This document shows positions 6,440 to 13,049 of a DNA stretch of 13,049 nt, piece by piece (within the stretch, counting starts at the first letter, position 1; each line of letters starts with the position of its first letter). The stretch is from Pseudomonadota bacterium (GTDB taxonomy: Bacteria > Pseudomonadota > Alphaproteobacteria > Rhizobiales > Devosiaceae). A program made the position numbers and the translations under genes. Location of the stretch: assembly GCA_023433985.1 (NCBI GenBank), contig JAEYTN010000605.1, forward strand, positions 1 to 13,049. The letters run 5' to 3'. A model generated the notes under the pieces. It had not been told where the DNA came from. It worked only from the letters and a program-made list of their open reading frames with translations, and searched no databases.

Positions 6440-8911
6440 ATGCCCCACGACACGATCCCACCCCGCGGCTTCATGCGCTTCTACCTGTGGGTGATGGCGG
6501 CGCTGCTGGTGCTGGCGGGGCTGGTGCTGGCCGGGGGCGGGGCGTGGCTGCTGTCGCTGGGCGGGAGCTTCTACTACGTCGTCGCCGGGCTGCTGCTGAT
6601 CGCAGCAGGGGTGTTCTACTTCCGCCACCGGATGCTGGGCTTCTGGCTCTATCTCGTCACCTTCGCCTTCACGCTGGTGTGGGCGTTCTGGGAGAAAGGG
6701 CTCAACGTGTGGGCCCAGGTGCCGCGCCTTGGCGCGCCGGTCGTCGTCCTGATCCTGCTGCTGTTCACGCTGCCCGCACTGAGGCGAGCCGATGGCCGGG
6801 CCGTGGCGAGGGGCCGTGCCGCAGCGGCCGCGATGGCAGGCGTACTCGCTTTCGGGCTTTATCTGTTCGCGCAGCCGCTCTGGCAACCGCCAGCGGCTGT
6901 GGCCCAGGCTGAAGCGCCAGCCGCGCCGACCGAACCGGCGCCAGCCGAACCTGCTGTCCAGCCTGCGGCCAACCAGAGGCAGATGGCATCGGCATCGCCA
7001 CAACCGCAACTCCAGGTGGGCGCCGACTGGCCGGCCTATGGCGGTACGCACGCGGCACTGCGCTACTCGCCGCTCGACCAGATCAACCGGGACAACGCGG
7101 GCACGCTCACCGAGGCTTGGCAGTACCGGACCGGGGACATGCCGGAGGAGGGTGAGGATCGCTACGCGGCCGAGACGACGCCGATCAAGATCGGCGACAA
7201 CATCTTCCTCTGCTCGGCGCTGAACATCATCATCGCCATCGACGCGCGGACCGGCGGCGAGGAGTGGCGCTTCGACCCCGAGGTGTCGCCGGACGCGATC
7301 CCCTACAGCGCTTCGTGCCGCGGCGTTTCCTATTACGCCAATCCGGCCGTAGCGGAAGGCGAAGCCTGTGCGGCGCGGATCATCGTCGGTACGCTCGATG
7401 CGCGGCTGATCGCCGTGGATGCTGAGACCGGGCAGCCCTGCGCTGATTTCGGTAACAACGGCGAGGTCGACCTCGAAGTGGGGATCGGCGAGACCGTGCC
7501 GGGCTGGTACGCGGTGACCTCGCCGCCGGCCGTGGTGCGCGGCATCGTGGTGACCGGGGCGCAGGTGAAGGACGGGCAGGCGGAGGATGCACCCTCGGGC
7601 GTGATCCGCGGCTACAGCGCCACCACCGGCGAGCTCGCCTGGGCCTGGGACCTCGGCAATCCTGAACTCACCGGCCTGCCGGCCGAGGGCGAGGTCTATA
7701 CGCGCGGCACGCCCAACATGTGGACGATCGCCTCGGCGGACGAGGAACTCGGGCTGGTGTACCTGCCGCTCGGGAATTCGTCCGTGGACTATTACGGCTC
7801 CAACCGCAGCGAGCTCGAGAACACCTATGCAACGTCGCTGGTGGCGCTCGATGCCACTACAGGCCAGCCGGCATGGCACTTCCAGACGGTGCACTACGAT
7901 ATCTGGGACTACGACCTCGGCAGCCAGGCGACGCTGGTGGATTTTCCGGCCGAGGGCGGCACTGTGCCGGCGGTGATCCTCGCCAGCAAGCAGGGCGATA
8001 TCTACGTGCTCGACCGGCGGACCGGTGAGTCGCTGACGCCGGTGGAAGAGCGACCGGTGCCGCAGGGCGGGGTGGAGCCGGAGCGGCTGTCGCCGACGCA
8101 GCCCTTCTCGGGTTACCACACGGTGGCGAAGCGCGACCTCGTCGAGGCTGACATGTGGGGGATGACGCCGTTCGACCAGCTCTGGTGCCGCATCCAGTTT
8201 CGGTCAGCCGCCTACCAGGGCATGTATACGCCGCCGACCTCCGATCAGCACTGGATCCAATATCCGGGCTACAATGGCGGGTCGGACTGGGGCGGGATCG
8301 CGGTCGACCCGGTGCGGGGCCTGATCGTCGCCAACTACAACGACATGCCCAACCACAACCGGCTGGTGACGCGCGAGGAGGCGGATGCCGCGGGCCTGCA
8401 GCCGATCAACGCGCCGGGCGGTGCCCCGGCCGATGGCCCGCTCGGCGAGGCAGGACCGCAGACCGGTGCGCCCTACGGCATCCAGGTCAATGCCGGCTGG
8501 CGCATGCCGACGGGGCTGCTGTGCAAGGAACCGCCCTATGGGGGCATCCGGGCCATTGCGCTGGCGACGGGCGAGGGTGTGTGGGACAAGCCGTTCGGTT
8601 CGGCACGCAAGAACGGGCCGTTTGGCATTCCCTCGATGCTGCCGGTCGACATCGGCACGCCGAACAATGGCGGCTCGGTGGTGACGGCCGGTGGGCTCAT
8701 CTTCATCGCCGCGACGACCGACGACATGTTCCGCGCCATCGACATCGAGACGGGCAATACCGTCTGGGAGGTGGCGCTGCCGGCGGGTGGACAGGCCAAT
8801 CCGTTCACCTACGAGATCGAGGGCAAGCAGTTCGTCGGGATCATGACCGGCGGCCACCACTTCATGGAAACGCCGATCGGTGACCAGGTGACGGTCTGGG
8901 CCCTGCCATGA
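6440..8911 (+). CDS. membrane-bound PQQ-dependent dehydrogenase, glucose/quinate/polyol dehydrogenase family
   Basis: An 823-residue quinoprotein with the architecture of Escherichia coli Gcd (796 residues): five N-terminal transmembrane helices (about 12-150), an Ala/Pro-rich linker (about 152-190) and a periplasmic eight-bladed propeller. It oxidises a sugar, polyol or cyclic alcohol in the periplasm and normally reduces ubiquinone. Family motifs include YGGTHAALRYSPLDQIN, CRGVSYY (293-299), HYDIWDYDLGSQATLVD (from 485) and KQGDIYVLDRRTG. The catalytic Asp is probably D490 and a PQQ-contacting Lys K517. Their spacing of 27 equals that of D466 and K493 in E. coli Gcd. Position 299 is Tyr where, from memory, E. 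coli has substrate-site His262, so glucose need not be the substrate. The gene begins after a good Shine-Dalgarno and its stop overlaps the b561 start (ATGA). No PQQ biosynthesis genes lie in the window. Family confidence is high, substrate unknown. Confidence 0.92.
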   Translation: MPHDTIPPRGFMRFYLWVMAALLVLAGLVLAGGGAWLLSLGGSFYYVVAGLLLIAAGVFYFRHRMLGFWLYLVTFAFTLVWAFWEKGLNVWAQVPRLGAPVVVLILLLFTLPALRRADGRAVARGRAAAAAMAGVLAFGLYLFAQPLWQPPAAVAQAEAPAAPTEPAPAEPAVQPAANQRQMASASPQPQLQVGADWPAYGGTHAALRYSPLDQINRDNAGTLTEAWQYRTGDMPEEGEDRYAAETTPIKIGDNIFLCSALNIIIAIDARTGGEEWRFDPEVSPDAIPYSASCRGVSYYANPAVAEGEACAARIIVGTLDARLIAVDAETGQPCADFGNNGEVDLEVGIGETVPGWYAVTSPPAVVRGIVVTGAQVKDGQAEDAPSGVIRGYSATTGELAWAWDLGNPELTGLPAEGEVYTRGTPNMWTIASADEELGLVYLPLGNSSVDYYGSNRSELENTYATSLVALDATTGQPAWHFQTVHYDIWDYDLGSQATLVDFPAEGGTVPAVILASKQGDIYVLDRRTGESLTPVEERPVPQGGVEPERLSPTQPFSGYHTVAKRDLVEADMWGMTPFDQLWCRIQFRSAAYQGMYTPPTSDQHWIQYPGYNGGSDWGGIAVDPVRGLIVANYNDMPNHNRLVTREEADAAGLQPINAPGGAPADGPLGEAGPQTGAPYGIQVNAGWRMPTGLLCKEPPYGGIRAIALATGEGVWDKPFGSARKNGPFGIPSMLPVDIGTPNNGGSVVTAGGLIFIAATTDDMFRAIDIETGNTVWEVALPAGGQANPFTYEIEGKQFVGIMTGGHHFMETPIGDQVTVWALP

Positions 8912-9399
8912 GGGAGGTGCGCGGCTACTCGACGCTGCAGATCGTGCTGCACTGGACGATCGCGGCGCTCGTCGTGTTCCAGCTGCTGGTCAACGAGGGC
9001 ATGCAGCGGGCATTCGACGACCGCATCGATGGGGATGCCGTGGAGGACATGGATGCCGCGGTGCTGCATATCGGGGTGGGGCTGGCGGTGCTGGCGCTGG
9101 CAGTGATCCGCCTCGTGGTGCGGTTCGTGCGCGGCGTGCCGCAGCCGCCCGCGGACAACCCGGTGGTGCTCACCTGGATTGGGCACCTGACGCATCTGCT
9201 GCTCTACGGCTTCATTTTCGCGATGCCGATGACAGGGGCGGTGGCGTGGTTCGGCGGGGTGGAGCTGTCGGCCGAGCTGCATGAGCTGGGGCGCCTGGTG
9301 CTCATTCCGCTGATCGGGTTGCACCTGCTGGGAGGACTGACGGAGCATTTCGTGTTCCGTAACGACACCCTGATGCGGATGCTTGTGCCGAAGCGCTGA
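8908..9399 (+). CDS. cytochrome b561 family membrane protein
   Basis: A 163-residue, four-helix membrane protein of the prokaryotic cytochrome b561 (CybB-like) family, which binds two b haems and moves electrons between quinol and other carriers across or within the inner membrane. Helices lie near 11-28, 53-73, 88-112 and 128-147. Candidate haem ligands are H15 (VLHWTIAAL), H54 (VLHIGVGL), H93 or H96 (GHLTHLLLYGFIFAMPMTG) and H139 (IGLHLLGGLTEHFV). The GFIFAMPMTG stretch is typical of the family. The ATG at 8908 overlaps the stop of the PQQ dehydrogenase (ATGA) and has no clear Shine-Dalgarno of its own, so translation is probably coupled. That coupling suggests it serves the dehydrogenase, perhaps as quinol-reactive partner or as link to the cytochromes. 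The pairing is inference. Confidence 0.9.
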   Translation: MREVRGYSTLQIVLHWTIAALVVFQLLVNEGMQRAFDDRIDGDAVEDMDAAVLHIGVGLAVLALAVIRLVVRFVRGVPQPPADNPVVLTWIGHLTHLLLYGFIFAMPMTGAVAWFGGVELSAELHELGRLVLIPLIGLHLLGGLTEHFVFRNDTLMRMLVPKR

Positions 9400-9411
9400 G
9401 GAGTTGGCGCG

Positions 9412-9444
9412 GCGCCCGGGGCCGCTTAGGCTGGCCCGGGGCGC
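9412..9444 (+). other. strong GC hairpin between b561 and the di-haem cytochrome gene
   Basis: GCGCCCGGGGCC (9412-9423) pairs with GGCCCGGGGCGC (9433-9444) at 11 of 12 positions, around a 9-base loop. Two further outer pairs are possible beyond one mismatch. No T-run follows, so it is not a standard intrinsic terminator. It ends 3 bases before the next Shine-Dalgarno and could tune translation, stabilise an mRNA end or attenuate readthrough. Confidence 0.5.
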
Positions 9445-9447
9445 GGC

Positions 9448-9452
9448 AGGAG
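9448..9452 (+). promoter_or_regulatory. ribosome binding site of the di-haem cytochrome gene
   Basis: AGGAG with 8 bases to the ATG at 9461. It selects that start over upstream in-frame possibilities, which would run back through the hairpin and into the b561 gene. Confidence 0.75.
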
Positions 9453-9460
9453 CGGTTCGG

Positions 9461-11137
9461 ATGAAGTGGTGGTGGGTCGGCGGCGGGATCGTGGCGATCC
9501 TGCTGCTTGCGGCGCTGGTCGTCGATGGCGATCCGGCGGGCATCGTCTCGGCGCGGTTCGAGGCGCGGACGGACGCCAACCGGGCTTATGATGGCATGGA
9601 GCTGACGCCCGGGCAGCGGGGCGCGGTGTACTTCGCCACCGGCGACTGGTCGGCGCTGAGCGCGGAGGCACTCGAGGTGAATGCCTCGCCATGGAAGCTG
9701 AGCACGGCGCTGCTGGCGCTGCGCGCGAGCGGCGGCAGGCTCGAGGCCGTCACTCCCGAGGCGGTGGAGGCGGTGTTCCGGCGCTACGGGTTCATCGTGC
9801 CGGAGCGGATCGCCAACTGGCCGGAGGGGCTGAAGCCGCCGAAACTGCGCTATCCGCTGGGGCAGAATGTCGGCGTGGGCGCACGCTGGGTGCCGCCGCT
9901 GCAACTGACGGTGGGAAACGTCTCCTGCGCCGCCTGCCATGCCAGCGTCGTCTATGGGGCGGACGGGGAGCCTGACACGTCGGCGGTGTGGCTGGGGATG
10001 CCGAACGGGTCGGTGAATCTGGAGCGTTACGTCGACGAACTCTACGTGGCGCTGCGCGACCGGCCGGCCGACGAGGTGATCTGGGCGGCGGTACAGAAGC
10101 TTTACCCCGACACCGAGTGGCGCGAGTGGCTGACGCTGAAGGGCGTGGTGCTGCCGCGGGTGGCCGAACTGGTGGCGGATCGCGAGGCGTCGATCGGGCG
10201 GCTGCTACCCTTCTCGGTGAGCACGGCGGGAGCGACCAATGGGCTGCAGGCGCTGCAGGTACGGCTGGGCATCATTCCGCAGCACCAGCTCGTTGATCTG
10301 AGCGTGCCGATCTCGGTGCCGGAGCTGGGCGGCCGTATCTGGCGCTCGTCGCTGCTGGCAGCCGGATCGTATGCGGTGGCGGGCGAGGAGCCGCAACGCG
10401 AGATGCGCGCGGCCGACCTGACGCCCGGGCATCTGCGGGCTCTGGCAGGGATCACCGCGTTCTTTACCGTGCCGAGCATGGGCAACTCTCCAGAGACGGC
10501 GGCGCGGCATGTCGATGACGCCGACGACATCATGCAGTGGCTGAGGACCTACGCGCCGCAGCCGTTCCCGGGTCGGGTGGACGAGGGCCTCGCGGCGCGG
10601 GGGGCGGAGGTCTATTCGGCGGAATGCGCGGCATGCCACGGGACGTATCAGGGTGGGCTCAGCCCGGAGCTGGTGGCGTTTCCGAACTGGCAGGGAGACG
10701 TGGGAACGGACAAGGCCTACCTCTCGGTGTTCGACGCGGCGACGGTGGAGGCGGTGAACCGGCTCGGTTATGGCGGCATGCTGGCCGGGCGGGTGTCGCC
10801 GGGCTACGTGGCGCAACCGCTGGTGGGGCTATGGTCGAGTGCGCCGTATCTCCACAATGGCAGCGTGCCGACGCTGTGGCACCTGATGCATCCCGAGGCG
10901 CGGCCGAAGCTGTTCGAAGTGGGCGGCCACAAGCTGGACCTCGCGCGCGTCGGGATTGCCGGAGAGGACGACGGACAGGGCGGCTGGGCGCGACCTGCCG
11001 GGTACGAGCCGTGGACGGAGCCGGTGCGGGTGGACACGGGCGTGGCCGGGCTTGGCGCTGCCGGGCACGAGGCGCCGTTCGATGCGATGAGTGAGGCGGA
11101 CAAGGCGGCGCTGCTGGAGTATCTGAAGCTGCTGTAG
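9461..11137 (+). CDS. membrane-anchored di-haem cytochrome c, RoxA/di-haem peroxidase-like
   Basis: A 558-residue protein with an N-terminal hydrophobic anchor (MKWWWVGGGIVAILLLAALVV) and a large periplasmic part holding two CXXCH sites: CAACH at 156-160 and CAACH at 389-393. After the second haem comes SSAPYLHNGSVPTLWHLM (from about residue 459). This motif is shared by di-haem oxidoreductases, cytochrome c peroxidase relatives and the rubber oxygenases RoxA/RoxB. The wide spacing of the haems (233 residues; roughly 200 in RoxA from memory) and the long helical insert also recall that group. RoxA is secreted, whereas this protein looks tethered. It follows b561 after 61 bases in the same direction and has its own Shine-Dalgarno. 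It may be an electron carrier for the dehydrogenase, a peroxidase or an oxygenase-like enzyme; sequence alone does not decide. Haem content is certain, the RoxA relationship moderate. Confidence 0.82.
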   Translation: MKWWWVGGGIVAILLLAALVVDGDPAGIVSARFEARTDANRAYDGMELTPGQRGAVYFATGDWSALSAEALEVNASPWKLSTALLALRASGGRLEAVTPEAVEAVFRRYGFIVPERIANWPEGLKPPKLRYPLGQNVGVGARWVPPLQLTVGNVSCAACHASVVYGADGEPDTSAVWLGMPNGSVNLERYVDELYVALRDRPADEVIWAAVQKLYPDTEWREWLTLKGVVLPRVAELVADREASIGRLLPFSVSTAGATNGLQALQVRLGIIPQHQLVDLSVPISVPELGGRIWRSSLLAAGSYAVAGEEPQREMRAADLTPGHLRALAGITAFFTVPSMGNSPETAARHVDDADDIMQWLRTYAPQPFPGRVDEGLAARGAEVYSAECAACHGTYQGGLSPELVAFPNWQGDVGTDKAYLSVFDAATVEAVNRLGYGGMLAGRVSPGYVAQPLVGLWSSAPYLHNGSVPTLWHLMHPEARPKLFEVGGHKLDLARVGIAGEDDGQGGWARPAGYEPWTEPVRVDTGVAGLGAAGHEAPFDAMSEADKAALLEYLKLL

Positions 11138-11138
11138 G

Positions 11139-11152
11139 GAGGGTGCACCCTC
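11139..11152. terminator. palindrome between convergent genes, possible weak bidirectional terminator
   Basis: GAGGGTGCACCCTC is a perfect 14-base palindrome filling the 14-base gap between the convergent stops at 11137 and 11152. As RNA it would form a 5-pair stem with a TGCA loop in either direction. There is no T-tract, so termination is uncertain; it could equally be a protein site or chance. Confidence 0.3.
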
Positions 11153-12141
11153 TAGACCACCAGCGAAATGGCGGGGAGGCGTTCGCGCTGCGGGTCGGCG
11201 TCCGCGGGAAGGGGACCCGTGCGCCAGGCTGTGATGAGGCGGCGGTCGGAGGGAATCCGGTAGCGCTGCGCCAGCTCCGCAGAAGTCTCCGCGTCGTCGG
11301 CGAGGACGGCCATGGGCCAGGTGTAGAGGTTCTGGGCGGTGAGTTCGAGCAGGCGGCGGTAGAGGTGGCGGCCGGTTTCGAGGGGCGTTTCCTCGGCGGG
11401 GCGGTGGAAGAGCAGGATGGCCGCGGATGCCCTGGTCATCGTCGCTTCGGACACGAGCGCGGGGGCGAGGCCGATGCCATCGAGCAGGCCGAACCACGGG
11501 TCGCGTAGCGCCACGCGGGCACCAAAGGCCTCGAAGGCGGAGAGGCCGAGGGCGGGTGCCGAGAGGCCGTCGAGGCCGTAGCGCGGATCGCTTCGGGCCA
11601 GGCGCATCCACGAGACGAGTTCGGTGCGGTAGGCCCGGTTTCGGTAGACGCGCAGGCTCGCCTCCTCGTTGAGATCCGAGATGACGGCCAGCTCGGCGGG
11701 CTCGGCGATGCAAGTGATATCGGGGCGGGCTGTGGCCAAGCCGTGCAGGGCTTGCACCTGCGTCGTCAAGGCAGGGGCAAAGCCGCGTCGCCAGGTGGCG
11801 CGGCGATGGATCGTGTCCGGAAGGGCGGTCGCGGCGGTCGGGGTCAGCTCGAGGCGGACGATGGGGTCGAGCGGTTGATTGGCTCCTCGCGGCGTGTCGA
11901 GGTGGCCGATGGCGAGGCCATGGGCCGCGAGGGCGATGTCGGTGGCCTCGAGCGCGGCGCCGACGGAGACGAGCAGGTCGCGGCCGGTGGGGTCGCCCAC
12001 GGGCAGGTGGCGGGTCCGGTCGGCGAGCAGCCACAGCGCGCCGTCATCAAGGCGCCACCGGGTCGGCTGCGTGTTGTGGACGCTGGGGGCGAGGTTGGCC
12101 GTTGCCGCGACGGCCATCAGTTGCTCGCTGGTGAGCCTCAT
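11152..12141 (-). CDS. Acg-type nitroreductase-like flavoprotein
   Basis: A 329-residue protein of the Acg branch of the nitroreductase superfamily. The N-terminal motif NLAPSVHNTQPTRWRL (about residues 16-31) is the hallmark of FMN-binding Acg-like proteins, in which two nitroreductase halves are fused in one chain. Mycobacterium tuberculosis Acg (Rv2032) belongs to the hypoxia/dormancy regulon and binds FMN without clear nitroreductase activity. Other supporting stretches are VSVGAALEATDIALAAHG, RRATWRRGFAP in the first half and YRTELVSWMRL in the second. The protein has no signal peptide and should be cytosolic. The start ATG at 12139-12141 overlaps the stop of the upstream GNAT gene by ATGA, with a weak AAGG before it. 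It converges on the di-haem cytochrome gene. A link to the respiratory module is possible only by proximity. Confidence 0.83.
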   Translation of the reverse strand: MRLTSEQLMAVAATANLAPSVHNTQPTRWRLDDGALWLLADRTRHLPVGDPTGRDLLVSVGAALEATDIALAAHGLAIGHLDTPRGANQPLDPIVRLELTPTAATALPDTIHRRATWRRGFAPALTTQVQALHGLATARPDITCIAEPAELAVISDLNEEASLRVYRNRAYRTELVSWMRLARSDPRYGLDGLSAPALGLSAFEAFGARVALRDPWFGLLDGIGLAPALVSEATMTRASAAILLFHRPAEETPLETGRHLYRRLLELTAQNLYTWPMAVLADDAETSAELAQRYRIPSDRRLITAWRTGPLPADADPQRERLPAISLVV

Positions 12142-13049
12142 GCCAGCGCCTTGCGGAAGAGGTGCAGGCGGTGCAACGGCCGGGCGCCGAGCTTTTCCAT
12201 CTGGCGCAGGCTGGCGGCGTTGCCGTCCCAGACCCAGGTGATGCCGAGGCGCCTGTAGCCGGCGCGCCGCATCGCATCGAGCACGCGTCCCATCATGGCC
12301 GACATCAGGCCCTGACCCTGCATGTCTTCGCGCACCGAAAAGTAAACGAGCAGTGCGCGGTCACGGCGCAGGCGGTGCCACAGGTAGTGCCAGAGCGTCA
12401 CCGGCGAGAAGCGGGATTTCGTGGCGCGGATGAAGGGGTTGAGGTCGGGGATGACCAGCACCACGGCCACGGCCTCGCCCTTATGGTGGATCAGCGCCGT
12501 GATGCGCTTGTCGATAATCCACTTGAGTTCCCTGGCCTGGAAGTCGAACTCTTCCTTGCTGAGCGGCACGAACATCGGGTTCTTCGCAAAGCCACTGTTG
12601 AGCAGGCGACGCGCCTCGTCGAGGCGGGCCGGAATGGTGGCGTTGGTGATCGGGGCGAAGGTCCAGTCGGGACCGTCGAACCGCGTGTCGTGCGGCGCGG
12701 CGGGCGCCGGTGCCGCGAGATCGAGCTCGAAGGTGCGCATCGGAAAGTCCGGCGCGTAGCCGTTGGCTTCGAGCAGCCTCGCGATGTGGGGTGGGCTATA
12801 GACCTGGTCGACGTAAGGGACGGTGTCGAAGCCGCCGGTGGTGACGCCGATCTGCTGCATGGCGGTGAGGTTGAAGTTGCCGGCGATGGCGGTGAAGCCC
12901 CGAGCCCGGCACCAGTTCTCGGCAGCATCCAGCAGGGCCGCGGCGGCCTCGGGGTCGTCGGCGCAGTCGAAATACCCGAAATAGCCGAGATTGGTGCCGT
13001 GCAGCGTGTTCGATGCCGGGTGGGCGTGGGCGGTGATGCGGCCCAGCAC
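12138..13049 (-). CDS. GNAT-type N-acyltransferase-like protein, 5'-partial
   Basis: The C-terminal 303 residues of a cytosolic protein whose start lies beyond the window end; the GTG at 13047-13049 is probably an internal Val codon. The first visible residues, GRITAHAHPASN then GTNLGYFGYFDCADDPEAAAALLDAAENW, are typical of a family of about 370-390-residue GNAT-like proteins with two acyltransferase-fold halves. The C-terminal half shows the acyl-CoA binding pattern (VREDMQGQGLMSAMMGRVLDAM) followed by a GITWVWDGNAASLRQMEKLG segment, as in GNAT motif B. The N-terminal half also has a GNAT-like layout (GNFNLTAMQQIGVTTGGFD). The acceptor substrate is unknown. It overlaps the Acg-like gene by ATGA, so the two are probably one transcript. 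Confidence 0.75.
   Translation of the reverse strand: MLGRITAHAHPASNTLHGTNLGYFGYFDCADDPEAAAALLDAAENWCRARGFTAIAGNFNLTAMQQIGVTTGGFDTVPYVDQVYSPPHIARLLEANGYAPDFPMRTFELDLAAPAPAAPHDTRFDGPDWTFAPITNATIPARLDEARRLLNSGFAKNPMFVPLSKEEFDFQARELKWIIDKRITALIHHKGEAVAVVLVIPDLNPFIRATKSRFSPVTLWHYLWHRLRRDRALLVYFSVREDMQGQGLMSAMMGRVLDAMRRAGYRRLGITWVWDGNAASLRQMEKLGARPLHRLHLFRKALA

Noticed and set aside
6890..7020. Ala/Pro/Gln-rich stretch as a repeat element
   Set aside because: It is an in-frame interdomain linker of the PQQ dehydrogenase with no true tandem unit.
6383..8119. Long minus-strand open frame opposite the PQQ dehydrogenase
   Set aside because: Composition is Arg/His-rich with no family motif, and it lies antisense to a strongly supported gene; GC-driven open frame.

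Overview
The window comes from a high-GC bacterium, most likely an alphaproteobacterium of the Rhizobiales/Hyphomicrobiales type. This is inferred from the GC-rich coding style, a UgpC/MalK-type ABC ATPase, and a textbook alphaproteobacterial EcfG-type promoter (GGAAC-N16-CGTT) in the central divergent intergenic region. No taxonomic marker gene is present.

Layout. (1) Positions 1-893, plus strand: the 3' part of a sugar-type ABC transporter ATPase, broken by a one-base frameshift near 567-569. (2) Positions 894-6361, minus strand, transcribed away from the centre: a tightly packed caa3-type cytochrome c oxidase operon. The order is ctaC (subunit II with its own haem c domain), a ctaD-ctaE fusion (subunits I and III in one chain), an unrecognised 134-residue membrane protein, a Caa3_CtaG-type assembly factor, and a membrane-anchored tri-haem cytochrome c. 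Every junction is an ATGA overlap. (3) Positions 6362-6439: a short divergent promoter region. (4) Positions 6440-11137, plus strand: a membrane-bound PQQ dehydrogenase of the glucose dehydrogenase family, a cytochrome b561 overlapping it by ATGA, and, after a strong GC hairpin, a membrane-anchored di-haem cytochrome with RoxA/di-haem peroxidase-like motifs. (5) Positions 11152-13049, minus strand: an Acg-type nitroreductase-like flavoprotein and, overlapping upstream of it, a GNAT-type acyltransferase cut by the window end.

How the parts may work together (inference). Regions 2-4 form one self-contained respiratory module of about 10.2 kb, bounded on both sides by tail-to-tail neighbours. 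PQQ-dependent periplasmic oxidation of a sugar or alcohol could feed electrons to the quinone pool or to b561. The di-haem and tri-haem cytochromes could carry electrons in the periplasm, and the caa3 oxidase could pass them to oxygen. Both arms appear to share one symmetric promoter that reads as an EcfG (general stress sigma) site on each strand, so the module may be switched on under stress or starvation. The oxidase also lacks the canonical K-channel lysine and the D-channel asparagines while keeping the active-site ligands. No RNA genes, CRISPR arrays, insertion sequences or integrases were seen, and no gene-free stretch exceeds 80 bases.
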